The translations under genes were made by a program, and so were the position numbers. The notes beneath the pieces are model-generated. The model saw only the letters and a list, made by a program, of their open reading frames with translations, ran no database searches and was not told where the DNA came from. From the NCBI RefSeq assembly GCF_000771405.1, contig NZ_JDUI01000001.1, forward strand, positions 124,001 to 188,000: 64,000 nt of DNA, given 5' to 3'. Source of the DNA: Bifidobacterium pullorum DSM 20433. Its GTDB lineage: Bacteria > Actinomycetota > Actinomycetes > Actinomycetales > Bifidobacteriaceae. Of the stretch, positions 26,981 to 34,746 are shown piece by piece; the stretch's first letter is position 1, and each line of letters opens with the position of its first letter.

Positions 26981-27982
26981 TTACAGGATGGGTTGCAGGA
27001 CGTTGAACGCATACCCGCACGCCACGATGCCGATCAGGCAGATCCCGACGAATATGCCAAGCAGTTTTGGTTTGACGACGCGGGCGAGCATGATGAGGCT
27101 TGGTACGGACAGCACCGTCACGCTCATCATGAACGACAGCACGGTGCCGAGCGCGGCGCCTTTCGCCAGCAGCGATTCGGCGATCGGGATGACGCCGAAG
27201 ACATCGGCGTAGATGGGTGCGCCCGCCACTGTTGCCAGTATGACGGCGAAGGGGTTCCCGTCGCCGAGTACCGGTTCGATGACCTCCTGGGGGATCCAGT
27301 TGTGCACGAGGCTGCCGATGCCGACGCCCACGAGGATGTAAGGGAAGACCTTGCGGAAGGTCGATGCGGTCTCGCCGGCGGCGTAGAGCGCACGTTCACG
27401 GGGTGTGCGTCTCATGTCCTCTTCGGCGTCCACCGACTCCCCTCGCACGAAGTCCATGACCTGATCATCCATGCCAAGTCGTTGAATCAGTGCGCCGCCC
27501 GCGATTGCGACCACCAATCCGAACACTGTATAAAGCACGGCCACGTCAGGCCCGAACGCACTCGTGATCAGCACCAGGCTGCCGAGGTCGACCATCGGTG
27601 AGGAAATCAGGAAGCTGAACGTCACGCCGAGCGGCAGTCCGGCGCGGGTGAATCCGATGAACAACGGAATGGAGCTGCAGCTGCAGAACGGCGTCACCGT
27701 GCCCAGCAACGCCCCGACCGCATTGCCCTGGATGCCGCGGAAACGGCTGAGGATCCGCCGGCTGCGTTCGGGAGGGAAATAGCTTTGGATGTAGCTGATG
27801 ACGAAGATCATCGTCACCAGCAGGATGACGATCTTGATCGTGTCATAGATGAAGAAGTGGAGCGTACCACCCCAGGAGGATTGGGGGTCGATGCCGAAGC
27901 ACGCGAGCATCGAGGCGACGAGGTCGCTCAGCCACTGCATTTTCAGCAGCTGGTCAAGGATGAACGAGCCGATTTCCTGCAT
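26981..27982 (-). CDS. DUF318/ArsP-family permease
   Basis: The 333-aa integral membrane protein has about eight to ten hydrophobic segments. The conserved loop is GTVTPFCSCSSIPLF, whose paired cysteines mark the ArsP_1/DUF318 (YraQ, SO_0444-like) permeases that export organoarsenicals or other thiophilic metals. It is the first gene of the cassette with the redox protein and the ArsC-ArsR fusion. An ArsR-type palindrome lies 57-78 nt upstream. The metal is not certain: arsenic is favoured by the neighbours, but Cu or Zn are possible for this family. Confidence 0.82.
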   Translation of the reverse strand: MQEIGSFILDQLLKMQWLSDLVASMLACFGIDPQSSWGGTLHFFIYDTIKIVILLVTMIFVISYIQSYFPPERSRRILSRFRGIQGNAVGALLGTVTPFCSCSSIPLFIGFTRAGLPLGVTFSFLISSPMVDLGSLVLITSAFGPDVAVLYTVFGLVVAIAGGALIQRLGMDDQVMDFVRGESVDAEEDMRRTPRERALYAAGETASTFRKVFPYILVGVGIGSLVHNWIPQEVIEPVLGDGNPFAVILATVAGAPIYADVFGVIPIAESLLAKGAALGTVLSFMMSVTVLSVPSLIMLARVVKPKLLGIFVGICLIGIVACGYAFNVLQPIL

Positions 27983-28002
27983 GATCCACCTCAGATCTCA
28001 GA

Positions 28003-28060
28003 TCGATATCGGTCGATATGACACATCGCCATTATATATCGACATATATCGATATGTCGA
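28003..28060. promoter_or_regulatory. Operator/promoter region of the metal cassette
   Basis: TCGACATAT (28039-28047) and ATATGTCGA (28052-28060) form 9-bp arms around ATCG. Two further TCGATAT half sites lie at 28003-28009 and 28013-28019, between this palindrome and the permease ATG. The A+T-rich palindromes within the expected promoter fit binding by the ArsR domain of the fusion protein. Confidence 0.6.
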
Positions 28061-28102
28061 GCCGGCGCGCCCAATGCATCGCACGAGATCAGGCGATCCC
28101 GG

Positions 28103-28204
28103 TCACATCGACTTTCCGCGATACCACGTCTCGCCGAACAGCCCTTCATCCACATGTCCGATGGTCCGTCCGTGCCGGTCGACCACGCGGGTATTGCATG
28201 TCAC
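28103..28204 (-). CDS. Possible small ORF or gene remnant (33 aa)
   Basis: A 33-codon frame starts with GTG overlapping the stop of the upstream GNAT gene (GTGA) and contains VVDRHGRTIGHVDEGLFGE, which looks protein-like rather than random. No Shine-Dalgarno is visible. It could be a coupled small protein or the tail of a lost gene; no family was recognised. Confidence 0.25.
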   Translation of the reverse strand: MTCNTRVVDRHGRTIGHVDEGLFGETWYRGKSM

Positions 28205-28836
28205 TGCCGCATGGAGGCGTCGTACAGGTAATACGCCATGGATCGACCATGGGCGTGGGCGACGTGCGTGATACGGCGATTCAGCCCCCGACGCTCATAG
28301 AAGCCCACGTTGCAGTCCGTATTGGTGTAGAGGAAATACCGACGTACGTCGGCGGCGCGGAATTCCCGTTCCATGTGGCCGAGCAGCCGTGCGCCGATGC
28401 CGGTCCCCTGCAGTGACGGATCGAGGATGAGCAGGATCACCTCGCCCTGATACGTCCGACCCTGACGGCGGGCGTCCGCGGACAGCATCATGCCCTCCAC
28501 GCCCAGCTTGACGAGCTCCGATGCGCTTCGGCGCCCCTCGGCGCTGCGCAGCAGGCGCAGCATGGACCGGCATGCCGTAATGTGGTGCCGGTTGATCGGC
28601 AACGGCCTGGTGTCCCCGCCGTCGATGCGGGCCAGGCATACGCCCGCCGGCCGGCCGTCGCATTCGACGGCCACGGCAGCGGTGGCACGTGCCATGCAGA
28701 ATTCAAGGTCGGCGCGGGCGGCGACGGTCTGCGTTCCGGGATCACCCTCCGCATACCAGACACGGCGCAACAGATCGGCCAGCACATCGGCGTCGACTCG
28801 CTTCATCGTCCGTAAACGCACAACATTCGACGGCAC
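28201..28836 (-). CDS. GNAT-family N-acetyltransferase
   Basis: This 211-aa protein has an N-terminal helix pair (VDADVLADLLRRVWYAEG), an insertion around residues 85-125, and the acetyl-CoA loop PSLQGTGIGARLLGHME. The final strand FLYTNTDCNVGFYERRGL is typical of GNAT proteins. The start is placed at GTG 28836 because GGGGAGGG lies 7 nt upstream and the frame then begins with a normal first strand (VVRLRTMKRVDAD); ATGs further upstream lack a ribosome site. Substrate unknown. The tandem with a second GNAT gene just upstream suggests one transcript. Confidence 0.8.
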   Translation of the reverse strand: MPSNVVRLRTMKRVDADVLADLLRRVWYAEGDPGTQTVAARADLEFCMARATAAVAVECDGRPAGVCLARIDGGDTRPLPINRHHITACRSMLRLLRSAEGRRSASELVKLGVEGMMLSADARRQGRTYQGEVILLILDPSLQGTGIGARLLGHMEREFRAADVRRYFLYTNTDCNVGFYERRGLNRRITHVAHAHGRSMAYYLYDASMRQ

Positions 28837-28888
28837 GCAGGCTCCCTCCCCTGGAATCATCACACGACGACCGACCTCGTGCGGAAGA

Positions 28889-29332
28889 TTACAGTTCTCG
28901 TCGAAGAACAATCATATCCACCAGACGAACCCCGCATTCGATAATCGGATGATCGTAATGATCCGTGAAGAAATGCTCGATTCTATGGGAGCGAACGAAA
29001 CCGCACTTCTCATAGAACGGTATCGTCAGAGGGCTGTCGCCCGTGCCGACCTGCAGTACGGAATATCGCCCCTTATACGTTCGCGCCACAAAATCGAGCA
29101 AGGCCCTCCCGTATCCGAGCCCGTGACATTCCGGAACGACGGCGATGTTTTTGATCTCCAGAACGCCATCGCCCTCATCCGTTACCACGCATTCGGCTTT
29201 CACGCCATTATCGTCAAGCACATACATGACGCCACGCTCAAGATATCGGCCCACCATGCTCTCCTGTTCATCGGCGAGCAGCAGCAATGGAAGGAAACGC
29301 TTCCTATCACCGGTTATCTTTCTGATTTCCAT
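28889..29332 (-). CDS. GNAT-family N-acetyltransferase
   Basis: The 147-aa single-domain acetyltransferase has the acetyl-CoA loop VVPECHGLGYGRALLDFV and the final IPFYEKCGFVRSHRIEHFF segment. An NH2-terminal LLLLADEQESMVGRYLERG helix and VMYVLDDNGVKAECVV strands match small GNATs of Firmicutes and Actinobacteria (YjaB/YkkB-like). Substrate unknown. Its 3' end lies close to the start of the second GNAT gene on the same strand. The 470-bp gene-free stretch with repeats lies upstream of it. Confidence 0.8.
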   Translation of the reverse strand: MEIRKITGDRKRFLPLLLLADEQESMVGRYLERGVMYVLDDNGVKAECVVTDEGDGVLEIKNIAVVPECHGLGYGRALLDFVARTYKGRYSVLQVGTGDSPLTIPFYEKCGFVRSHRIEHFFTDHYDHPIIECGVRLVDMIVLRREL

Positions 29333-29408
29333 AGCGGTTCACCATCTCACGGACACATTCGATCAACAATCCATCATACGGTTCGCCAATCTCAGCCAGG
29401 ACACGACT

Positions 29409-29549
29409 CAGTGGGCGGATTATGCGTTCAGTGGGCGGGTCATCATGGACGGCCAAAGTCCGAAGGCTCAGCAATCAAGACATTCCGCCGATTAGGTGAC
29501 GGCGCATGTCGTCAACCACCCGCCCACTGAAGCGTGAACCCGCCCACTG
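29409..29549. repeat. Four copies of TCAGTGGGCGG, two direct then two inverted
   Basis: CAGTGGGCGG occurs at 29409-29418 and 29429-29438, and its complement CCGCCCACTG at 29520-29529 and 29540-29549. Within each pair the copies start exactly 20 bp apart, two helical turns. Three of the four share the longer TTCAGTGGGCGG. The gene-free stretch 29333-29804 otherwise holds only this array and the weaker repeat that follows. Confidence 0.75.
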
Positions 29550-29595
29550 AAGACCTCAGTGTCCGACAGCAGCCGGTGGGGAATGCCCGATAATA

Positions 29596-29770
29596 CAAGG
29601 ATGCATTCGGCAGGAAACAGCTGACGTGATACGAACGGAAATGTCCGTCAGCGCAAGGATGTCCTCGGCGGGGAAAGCATCCGGCACGATACGAGTAGGA
29701 ATGTCCGCCAATGCGAGAATGCCCCGCAGCGCCGCCCTCACACATGCAGCGCGATACGATGGAAATACCA
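29596..29770. repeat. Degenerate tandem repeat of about 58-60 bp
   Basis: Three diverged units begin at 29596, 29654 and about 29714. They share CAAGGATG-type starts, a GATACGA segment and AATGTCCG-type ends. An open minus-strand frame across them (81 codons) is probably a by-product. The last unit runs into the upstream region of the gene at 29805. Confidence 0.45.
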
Positions 29771-29804
29771 CCATGGCGTCAATGATTCGGCGAAGGAGCA
29801 TGAC

Positions 29805-30344
29805 ATGGCCAAGCTGCGCAAGATGCTGGGCGATCCCACCGGGCCGCGGGCCAAGGCGCTGATGGCGCTGATCGATACGCAGAGCGCCTCCACGTTGGGT
29901 CGTTGGGCTGCCGCATACGCCGAGGAACGGTATCTGCCGATACTAAGCCGCCGCCGCTCAGGACAGTCCGTGGACGACCGGTTCGCCACGGCCATCAAGC
30001 AGGCGATCGCCTGTGCCGACGGCAACGCCACGCTGAAGGACGCCAAGCCCGCATTGAGAGCGGCGCTGGCCGCCGCCCGCGAGACAGGTGACGCCGACCC
30101 GGTGGCGCAGGCCGCCGCCCGTGCCATCAGCACGGCCTGCGGTGTGATTCAGACGCCGACGAATGCCCTTGGCTTCGCCTTCTATGGCGCGGCGGCCGCG
30201 GCGTACGACCAGGCCGGGCTATCCGCCGACTCGGCGGAGTACGAGCGTCTGGCGGATATGGAATTCGATCGGATCATCGCGTCATTGCGGCATGCGGCCG
30301 TTGATGATGAGCCAAACCCTGTCAAGGTGCGGTGGAACTGCTGA
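29805..30344 (+). CDS. Putative immunity protein (Imm5-like)
   Basis: This 179-aa all-helical, alanine-rich protein resembles the putative immunity proteins of polymorphic toxin systems (Imm5 type). Features are an early RWAAAYAEERYLPIL, a central AIKQAIACADG and the ALRAALAAARETGDADPVAQAAARA helix. No toxin gene is adjacent, so it would be an orphan immunity gene or have another role. GGAG lies 7 nt before the ATG (GAAGGAGCATGACATG). The family call is from memory of the pattern and is moderate. Confidence 0.5.
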   Translation: MAKLRKMLGDPTGPRAKALMALIDTQSASTLGRWAAAYAEERYLPILSRRRSGQSVDDRFATAIKQAIACADGNATLKDAKPALRAALAAARETGDADPVAQAAARAISTACGVIQTPTNALGFAFYGAAAAAYDQAGLSADSAEYERLADMEFDRIIASLRHAAVDDEPNPVKVRWNC

Positions 30345-30395
30345 GCCGAGGTTGGCGACGCCACTAACGCAGATAACCGCGCGGGTGCACGACGC

Positions 30396-30635
30396 TTACA
30401 GCAACGCCGTCAATTCCAGCAACGCCGGGCCGGCGATGACGCCGCCAACCAGCGTCAGCAGCATGCCCAAGAACATCATCGGACGGGCCGGCCCCTCCGA
30501 CCAGCCCTGCTGATGACGGAGCGTCCGCACGCCATACGCAATGCCGGCCACGCCGAATGACGCCAACCCCATCAGCAGCATCGGACCGCCCAACACCAGC
30601 AGTCCCATTTGAGAGAACAGATTGAGATCCAACAT
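30396..30635 (-). CDS. Small two-helix membrane protein
   Basis: The 79-aa protein has two hydrophobic segments (about residues 8-33 and 54-77) joined by a positively charged loop VRTLRHQQGWSEGPARP. I do not recognise a family. The start is taken as the ATG at 30635, 8 nt behind AAGGA; a nearby ATG at 30641 is too close to that site, and the frame open to 30770 has no better signal. The gene stands alone, convergent with the immunity-like gene. Confidence 0.55.
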   Translation of the reverse strand: MLDLNLFSQMGLLVLGGPMLLMGLASFGVAGIAYGVRTLRHQQGWSEGPARPMMFLGMLLTLVGGVIAGPALLELTALL

Positions 30636-31021
30636 GGTCATGTTCCTTTCCTGGTCGTCGATGAGTCCGAATCGTTGTTGTATGACTTCAGCATCCCGCA
30701 TATCGCGCCGATTCTCATTCATGCGTCGGAATGACCTTTCATATTCCGGCTTGACGTACCGCCACGTCACTCATCCTTAAGGATTACGGGTATCCCCCAT
30801 CGCCCCGGTCCGCTCCGTTAGACCAAATTCGCACGTTCCATCACGAAACAGCACACGCAATTCACAAATGCCCCGACCAAACAACACATTATTCAAACAC
30901 GACACGAATGAACATCACTCGTGTTTCGTTTTCAAAAAAATAACACGATTTTTTGCGGCCTGAAATTCCGCGGAAAACGCGCGTCCAAAGCTCCCGATAA
31001 CGCAAACAATCGCATGTTCAC

Positions 31022-31052
31022 TTGATTTTCCCCGTCACGAAGGTGCTATTGT
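31022..31052 (+). promoter_or_regulatory. Probable promoter of the 31184 gene
   Basis: TTGATT (31022-31027) and an extended -10 (TG at 31044-31045, TATTGT at 31047-31052) precede an unusually long leader of about 125 nt. The rest of the gene-free stretch 30771-31183 contains A+T-rich DNA with AAACACGA (30895-30902) mirrored by TCGTGTTT (30919-30926). Confidence 0.45.
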
Positions 31053-31111
31053 TAAACACGTAAGCCATACGGCGGACACCACAGACTTCTTGTGAAGTTC
31101 ACAACATAAAA

Positions 31112-31138
31112 TGTTCGTTTCACCCGACGAAACGAACA
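31112..31138 (+). promoter_or_regulatory. Inverted repeat in the 5' leader
   Basis: TGTTCGTTTC (31112-31121), a 7-nt spacer and GAAACGAACA (31129-31138) form perfect 10-bp arms, 46 nt before the start codon of the gene at 31184. It could be an RNA hairpin in the leader or a protein-binding site. Confidence 0.5.
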
Positions 31139-31183
31139 CAACACCAGTCATCGCGGCGACGCGATGACAGAAAGGCAAGAACC

Positions 31184-31606
31184 ATGGCAGACGATAAGAA
31201 GGTCATCACCGTCAACCTCTCGATGTTCGGTCAGGACGCCGCCGCCAAGACCGCGGCCGCCAACAAGGTGGCCAAGGAGCTGGGCATCAGCGACGAGGCC
31301 CTGGCTCAGGTCGAGGACTTCAAGCAGCAGCTCACCCTGCATGACGCCTGGGATCTGCCGTTCATGGGCTACGTGAACGAGGATGGCTATGGCTACGCCT
31401 ATGTGCCGGACGCCGCCATCTGCACCGTGCCCTACTGGGACGCGCATCAGGCGTTCCTGGATCTGCCGTACGACGTGCAGACCGCGTTCGCGATTCGCAT
31501 GCTCTTCACGCACCGTCCGGTCGACCGCTATGGTGCCGACATGTTCCTGCACTATCAGCGCGGCATCAACGTCAAGTGGGAGGGCGAAGGCGCCAACGAG
31601 TACTGA
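31184..31606 (+). CDS. Conserved small acidic protein of unknown function
   Basis: This 140-aa soluble acidic protein has no signal peptide or membrane segment. It begins with a Lys/Asp-rich strand and an alanine-rich helix (AAAKTAAANKVAKELGI); the second half is rich in Tyr, Trp and Asp (GYVNEDGYGYAYVPDAA, YWDAHQAFLDLP). I do not recognise a domain. A clear ribosome site (GAAAGG), a long leader with an inverted repeat, an extended -10 promoter and a very strong terminator suggest a well-expressed monocistronic gene. Confidence 0.75.
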   Translation: MADDKKVITVNLSMFGQDAAAKTAAANKVAKELGISDEALAQVEDFKQQLTLHDAWDLPFMGYVNEDGYGYAYVPDAAICTVPYWDAHQAFLDLPYDVQTAFAIRMLFTHRPVDRYGADMFLHYQRGINVKWEGEGANEY

Positions 31607-31640
31607 TCTCAACGCCAGGGGCTGAGAGAGCAGAGAGATA

Positions 31641-31700
31641 GGTAAGGGCTGGTTTCCGACGCAATGGCGCATCGGAAACCAGCCCTTACCTCGTCTTTGT
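31641..31700 (+). terminator. Strong rho-independent terminator
   Basis: The 19-bp perfect stem runs from 31641-31659 (GGTAAGGGCTGGTTTCCGA) to 31672-31690, with a 12-nt loop, followed by the T-rich TCGTCTTTGTC. It lies 35 nt after the stop of the preceding gene. Confidence 0.85.
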
Positions 31701-31812
31701 CTACATCCACCACAGACGCCCCATTCGGGAGGGAAAGTCACCGCACGGACTCCCGTACCTCGCGGGCTCCGCCGTGTCATGCAGAGGCATCGGCGTCACG
31801 GGTGCGATGACG

Positions 31813-33309
31813 TCAGAGGGAGGTACGGGACACCCGCGCCCGCAGGCGGAAGGCCATGGCCAGGCAGACCACGGACAGGGCGCAGATGACGGTCATGACG
31901 GCGAAGGTCCAGGCACCGCCGACCGCGGTGGCGTGCATGAACGCGGGCGTCCCCTCTTCGCCGGCACCGGCCTGCGCCACCGACAGGATGGTGGAGAACA
32001 ACGCGGTGCCGGCCGCACCGCCGAACTGCATGGAGGTCTGGAACACGGCGTTGCCGTCTGGGGTGAACGCCGGAGGCACCTCGCGCAGCGCGCTGGTCAT
32101 GATATTCGAGAATTCGAGCGCGTAGCTCAGTCCGAAGATGAAGTACAGCCCCGCCAGCAACGCCGGAGTCAGATGCATCGAACACACGAGCAGCAGCACC
32201 GTGGCGACCGTCGCCACCACGAAGGCGGTCAGAATCGGTCGGGTCGGACCGAATTTGTCATAGAGCATGCCGCCGATCGGAGCGCAGAAGGCTCCGATCA
32301 GCGCACCCGGCAACACCAGCGCGCCGGCCACGAACGCGTCGGTGCCCAGCGACAGCTGCGCCAGATTGGTGATCACATAGCCGAAGCCGATGCCCACCAT
32401 CGGCAGGATCGCATACGGCAGCAGGTGCAGCAGCACAATGCGGTTGCGCAGGAATCCCAATCGGATCAGCGGCGAGAACGACTTCCGAGACGACCATCCG
32501 AAGAACAGCAGCGAGCCGACGCCCACCACCAGGCTCACCACGGCGATCAGCGCGGGCATCATCACCTCGCCGCCGCTGACGGCCGCGCCGACCGCCACGC
32601 CGGCCTGGTTGAGGAACATGATCAGACCGCACAGCGCCAGCACAATCGACACGAACTGCAACGGGTTGAGCACGGCGGCCTCGGTCGGATGCTTCTGCTG
32701 GATGCACTTCAGGCCAACCGGCAGCGAGATCAGCAGGATGATCGGGATCACGATGACGAAAATCGCCCGCCACGGCAGCACGCTGGTCACCGCCCCGCCG
32801 ACGGTCGGGCCGATGGCCGGCGCCACGGTGATCACCAGTGAGCCGACGCCCATCAGCCGGCCCACCTTGGAGCGCGGCGACTGTTCCAGGATGATGTTCA
32901 TCATCAGCGGCGTGGCCATGCCCGAACCGACGCCCTGGATCACGCGCGCGGCGAGGATCAGCGGGAACGCCTGCGCCACGATCATGATCAGCGAGCCCAG
33001 CACAGCCAGCACCACTGCGGCCATAAAAATCGTCTTGTTCCTGAACCGTCGCTTGATGAACGACGACAGCGGCATGGTGGCCGCCACGGCCAGCAGGTAG
33101 ATGGTGGTGATCCACTGCACGGTGGCGGTGTCCACGTTGAATTCCCGCATCAGCTGCGGGAACAGCACGGTCATCACCGTTTCAGTCAGGATGCCGATGA
33201 AGGCCAGCGACCCGACCGCCACGATGGCGCCGATCAGCTTCATCGGAATGCGTTCGTCGGCCGCCGCTCCCCCAGCGGTGGTCGCTGCTGTTGTCTCACA
33301 CGTCTCCAC
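31813..33309 (-). CDS. MFS multidrug exporter, DHA2 (EmrB/QacA) family
   Basis: The 498-aa transporter has about 14 hydrophobic segments. Features are the TVMTVLFPQLMREF helix 1, the cytoplasmic loop SSFIKRRFRNKTIF, and motif C AARVIQGVGSGMATPLMMN with the VAPAIGPTVGGAV segment characteristic of drug:H+ antiporters. It probably expels hydrophobic drugs or bile-like compounds. The start is GTG at 33309, 6 nt behind GAGGAG. No regulator gene adjoins it. Confidence 0.87.
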   Translation of the reverse strand: METCETTAATTAGGAAADERIPMKLIGAIVAVGSLAFIGILTETVMTVLFPQLMREFNVDTATVQWITTIYLLAVAATMPLSSFIKRRFRNKTIFMAAVVLAVLGSLIMIVAQAFPLILAARVIQGVGSGMATPLMMNIILEQSPRSKVGRLMGVGSLVITVAPAIGPTVGGAVTSVLPWRAIFVIVIPIILLISLPVGLKCIQQKHPTEAAVLNPLQFVSIVLALCGLIMFLNQAGVAVGAAVSGGEVMMPALIAVVSLVVGVGSLLFFGWSSRKSFSPLIRLGFLRNRIVLLHLLPYAILPMVGIGFGYVITNLAQLSLGTDAFVAGALVLPGALIGAFCAPIGGMLYDKFGPTRPILTAFVVATVATVLLLVCSMHLTPALLAGLYFIFGLSYALEFSNIMTSALREVPPAFTPDGNAVFQTSMQFGGAAGTALFSTILSVAQAGAGEEGTPAFMHATAVGGAWTFAVMTVICALSVVCLAMAFRLRARVSRTSL

Positions 33310-33406
33310 GGTTTCACTCCTCTTATCTTGTCTCCCGCTCCCGGCGGGCCGACATATGAGTGTAATCGACCGCAGGACTATGTTTCATATGCTGGAATAT
33401 AGAAAT

Positions 33407-33435
33407 GGACGGCCGCCGTGGCCGGCAAGCCGTCC
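33407..33435 (-). terminator. Possible terminator of the glutaredoxin gene
   Basis: GGACGGC (33407-33413) pairs with GCCGTCC (33429-33435). On the minus strand the stem is followed by ATTTCTATATT, giving a modest terminator between the redox gene and the MFS gene. Confidence 0.45.
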
Positions 33436-33555
33436 GTTTCCGCCTACACGGATGCACAGCACCCGCACAACTAAAACGTCACCGTCCAAAAAACGGTTCA
33501 TACCCGTGGACATGTTCACGGAAGACACGGGCGAGCAGGCAACCCGCATCGCATG

Positions 33556-33810
33556 CTATTCGATAAGGCCCAGTTCCTTGAGTTTATTGGTCAGCTGCGG
33601 ATTCGTGGGTTCCACAAACACGGTGCCATCCTCGAACAGCAGCACCGGGATGTGCTTCTGGCCGCTGATCTGCTCGGCCCACTCGGCCGCACCCTCCTCG
33701 GATTCGATGTCATGGTGGTTGTAGACCACATGGTAGCGGTCCAGCACCTGCTTGGCGCGACGGCAATCACCGCACCATTCCGCACCGTAGAATTCGATTG
33801 TCGATGCCAT
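33556..33810 (-). CDS. Glutaredoxin-like protein (mycoredoxin/NrdH type)
   Basis: The 84-aa thioredoxin-fold protein has the active site WCGDC (C12 and C15 in YGAEWCGDCRRAK) and the cis-proline segment HIPVLLFEDGT. Actinobacterial mycoredoxins and NrdH-like proteins reduce mixed disulfides using low-molecular-weight thiols or thioredoxin reductase; CGDC is unusual compared with CPWC or CVQC. The ATG at 33810 follows AAGGAGGA. It stands alone, so its partner is unknown. Confidence 0.78.
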   Translation of the reverse strand: MASTIEFYGAEWCGDCRRAKQVLDRYHVVYNHHDIESEEGAAEWAEQISGQKHIPVLLFEDGTVFVEPTNPQLTNKLKELGLIE

Positions 33811-34007
33811 AGCTCCTCCTTGTCTCATGACGCATGCCCTGACACACCTATCATGGCGATGCATGCCATTCGTCACATGTCGTCCATCGTTCCGCCCCGG
33901 CGGTCAAACCCGCCATCGGCGGCGTTCCCGTTCATCGTACCCGCCGCCGGCCCCTTTGCAGCCACGTCACGCTGCCGGCGTAGCCATCAGCGGAGCGGCC
34001 CGCAGGG

Positions 34008-34745
34008 TCAGGAACGCGCCGCATCCACGAACGCCTTGAAGATCATGCGGCTGCGCGCATCGACCTTGTGCAGGAATTCAGGATGCCACTGCACACCCCA
34101 GCAGAACCGCGATTCGGGGCGATACAGCGCCTCGATCACGCCATCGTCGGCCTTGGCCATCACGGCCAGTTCGTCCGCCACCTCACGCACCGCCTGATGA
34201 TGGTAGCTGTTGACCGCGATGCGACGCCCCTCCCCCGCAGCCTCCATCAGGTCGGCGAGCGGTGTGCCGGGGACCAGATCGACCTCGTGCCCGAGCAGGT
34301 CGTACGGCGGGTTCGGCATGTGGTGCTCCACGTCGCTGGGCAGTTCGGTGGGCAGGTCGTGCCACATCGTGCCGCCGAGCACAGCGTTCAGGATCTGGAC
34401 GCCGCGGCAGATGCCGAGCATCGGGGTGTCCGTGGCGATGATTTCGGGGATCAGCAGCGCCTCCATGCGGTCGAGTTCCGGGCTCAGTTCCGGATTCATC
34501 GCCAGATACTCGGGCGACGCGCTCTCGCCATACATCTCCGGGGCCACATCCTGCCCGCCTGTGACCAGGATGCCGTCGCACAGTCTGACCAGCTGACGGA
34601 TTGTGGCCGGATCCTCGGTCAACGGCAGCATGACGGGCGTGCCGCCCGCCTCCGTGATGCCGTCCATGTATCCGGGCAGCATCCACAGGCTCTCCAGCTT
34701 GTAGTCCATCAGCGGCACCACGCCGATCAGGGGTCGGTTGTTCAT
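34008..34745 (-). CDS. Class I glutamine amidotransferase-like hydrolase (PuuD type)
   Basis: The 245-aa enzyme has a glutaminase-like triad: nucleophile C113 in LGICRGVQILN, with His and Glu in WGVQWHPEF near residue 222. TGGQDVAPEMYGE near 62-74 and the NSYHHQAVREV segment mark the gamma-glutamyl-GABA hydrolase (PuuD) subgroup of class I amidotransferases, which cleave gamma-glutamyl amide bonds. The rest of a putrescine pathway is not next to it. It starts 1 nt after the rarA stop with AAGGAG upstream, so it is co-translated with rarA. Confidence 0.83.
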   Translation of the reverse strand: MNNRPLIGVVPLMDYKLESLWMLPGYMDGITEAGGTPVMLPLTEDPATIRQLVRLCDGILVTGGQDVAPEMYGESASPEYLAMNPELSPELDRMEALLIPEIIATDTPMLGICRGVQILNAVLGGTMWHDLPTELPSDVEHHMPNPPYDLLGHEVDLVPGTPLADLMEAAGEGRRIAVNSYHHQAVREVADELAVMAKADDGVIEALYRPESRFCWGVQWHPEFLHKVDARSRMIFKAFVDAARS

Positions 34746-34746
34746 G

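Noticed and set aside
29556-29801. 81-codon minus-strand frame with internal peptide repeat
   Set aside because: It follows a degenerate DNA repeat and overlaps the start region of the next gene; no ribosome site or recognised family.
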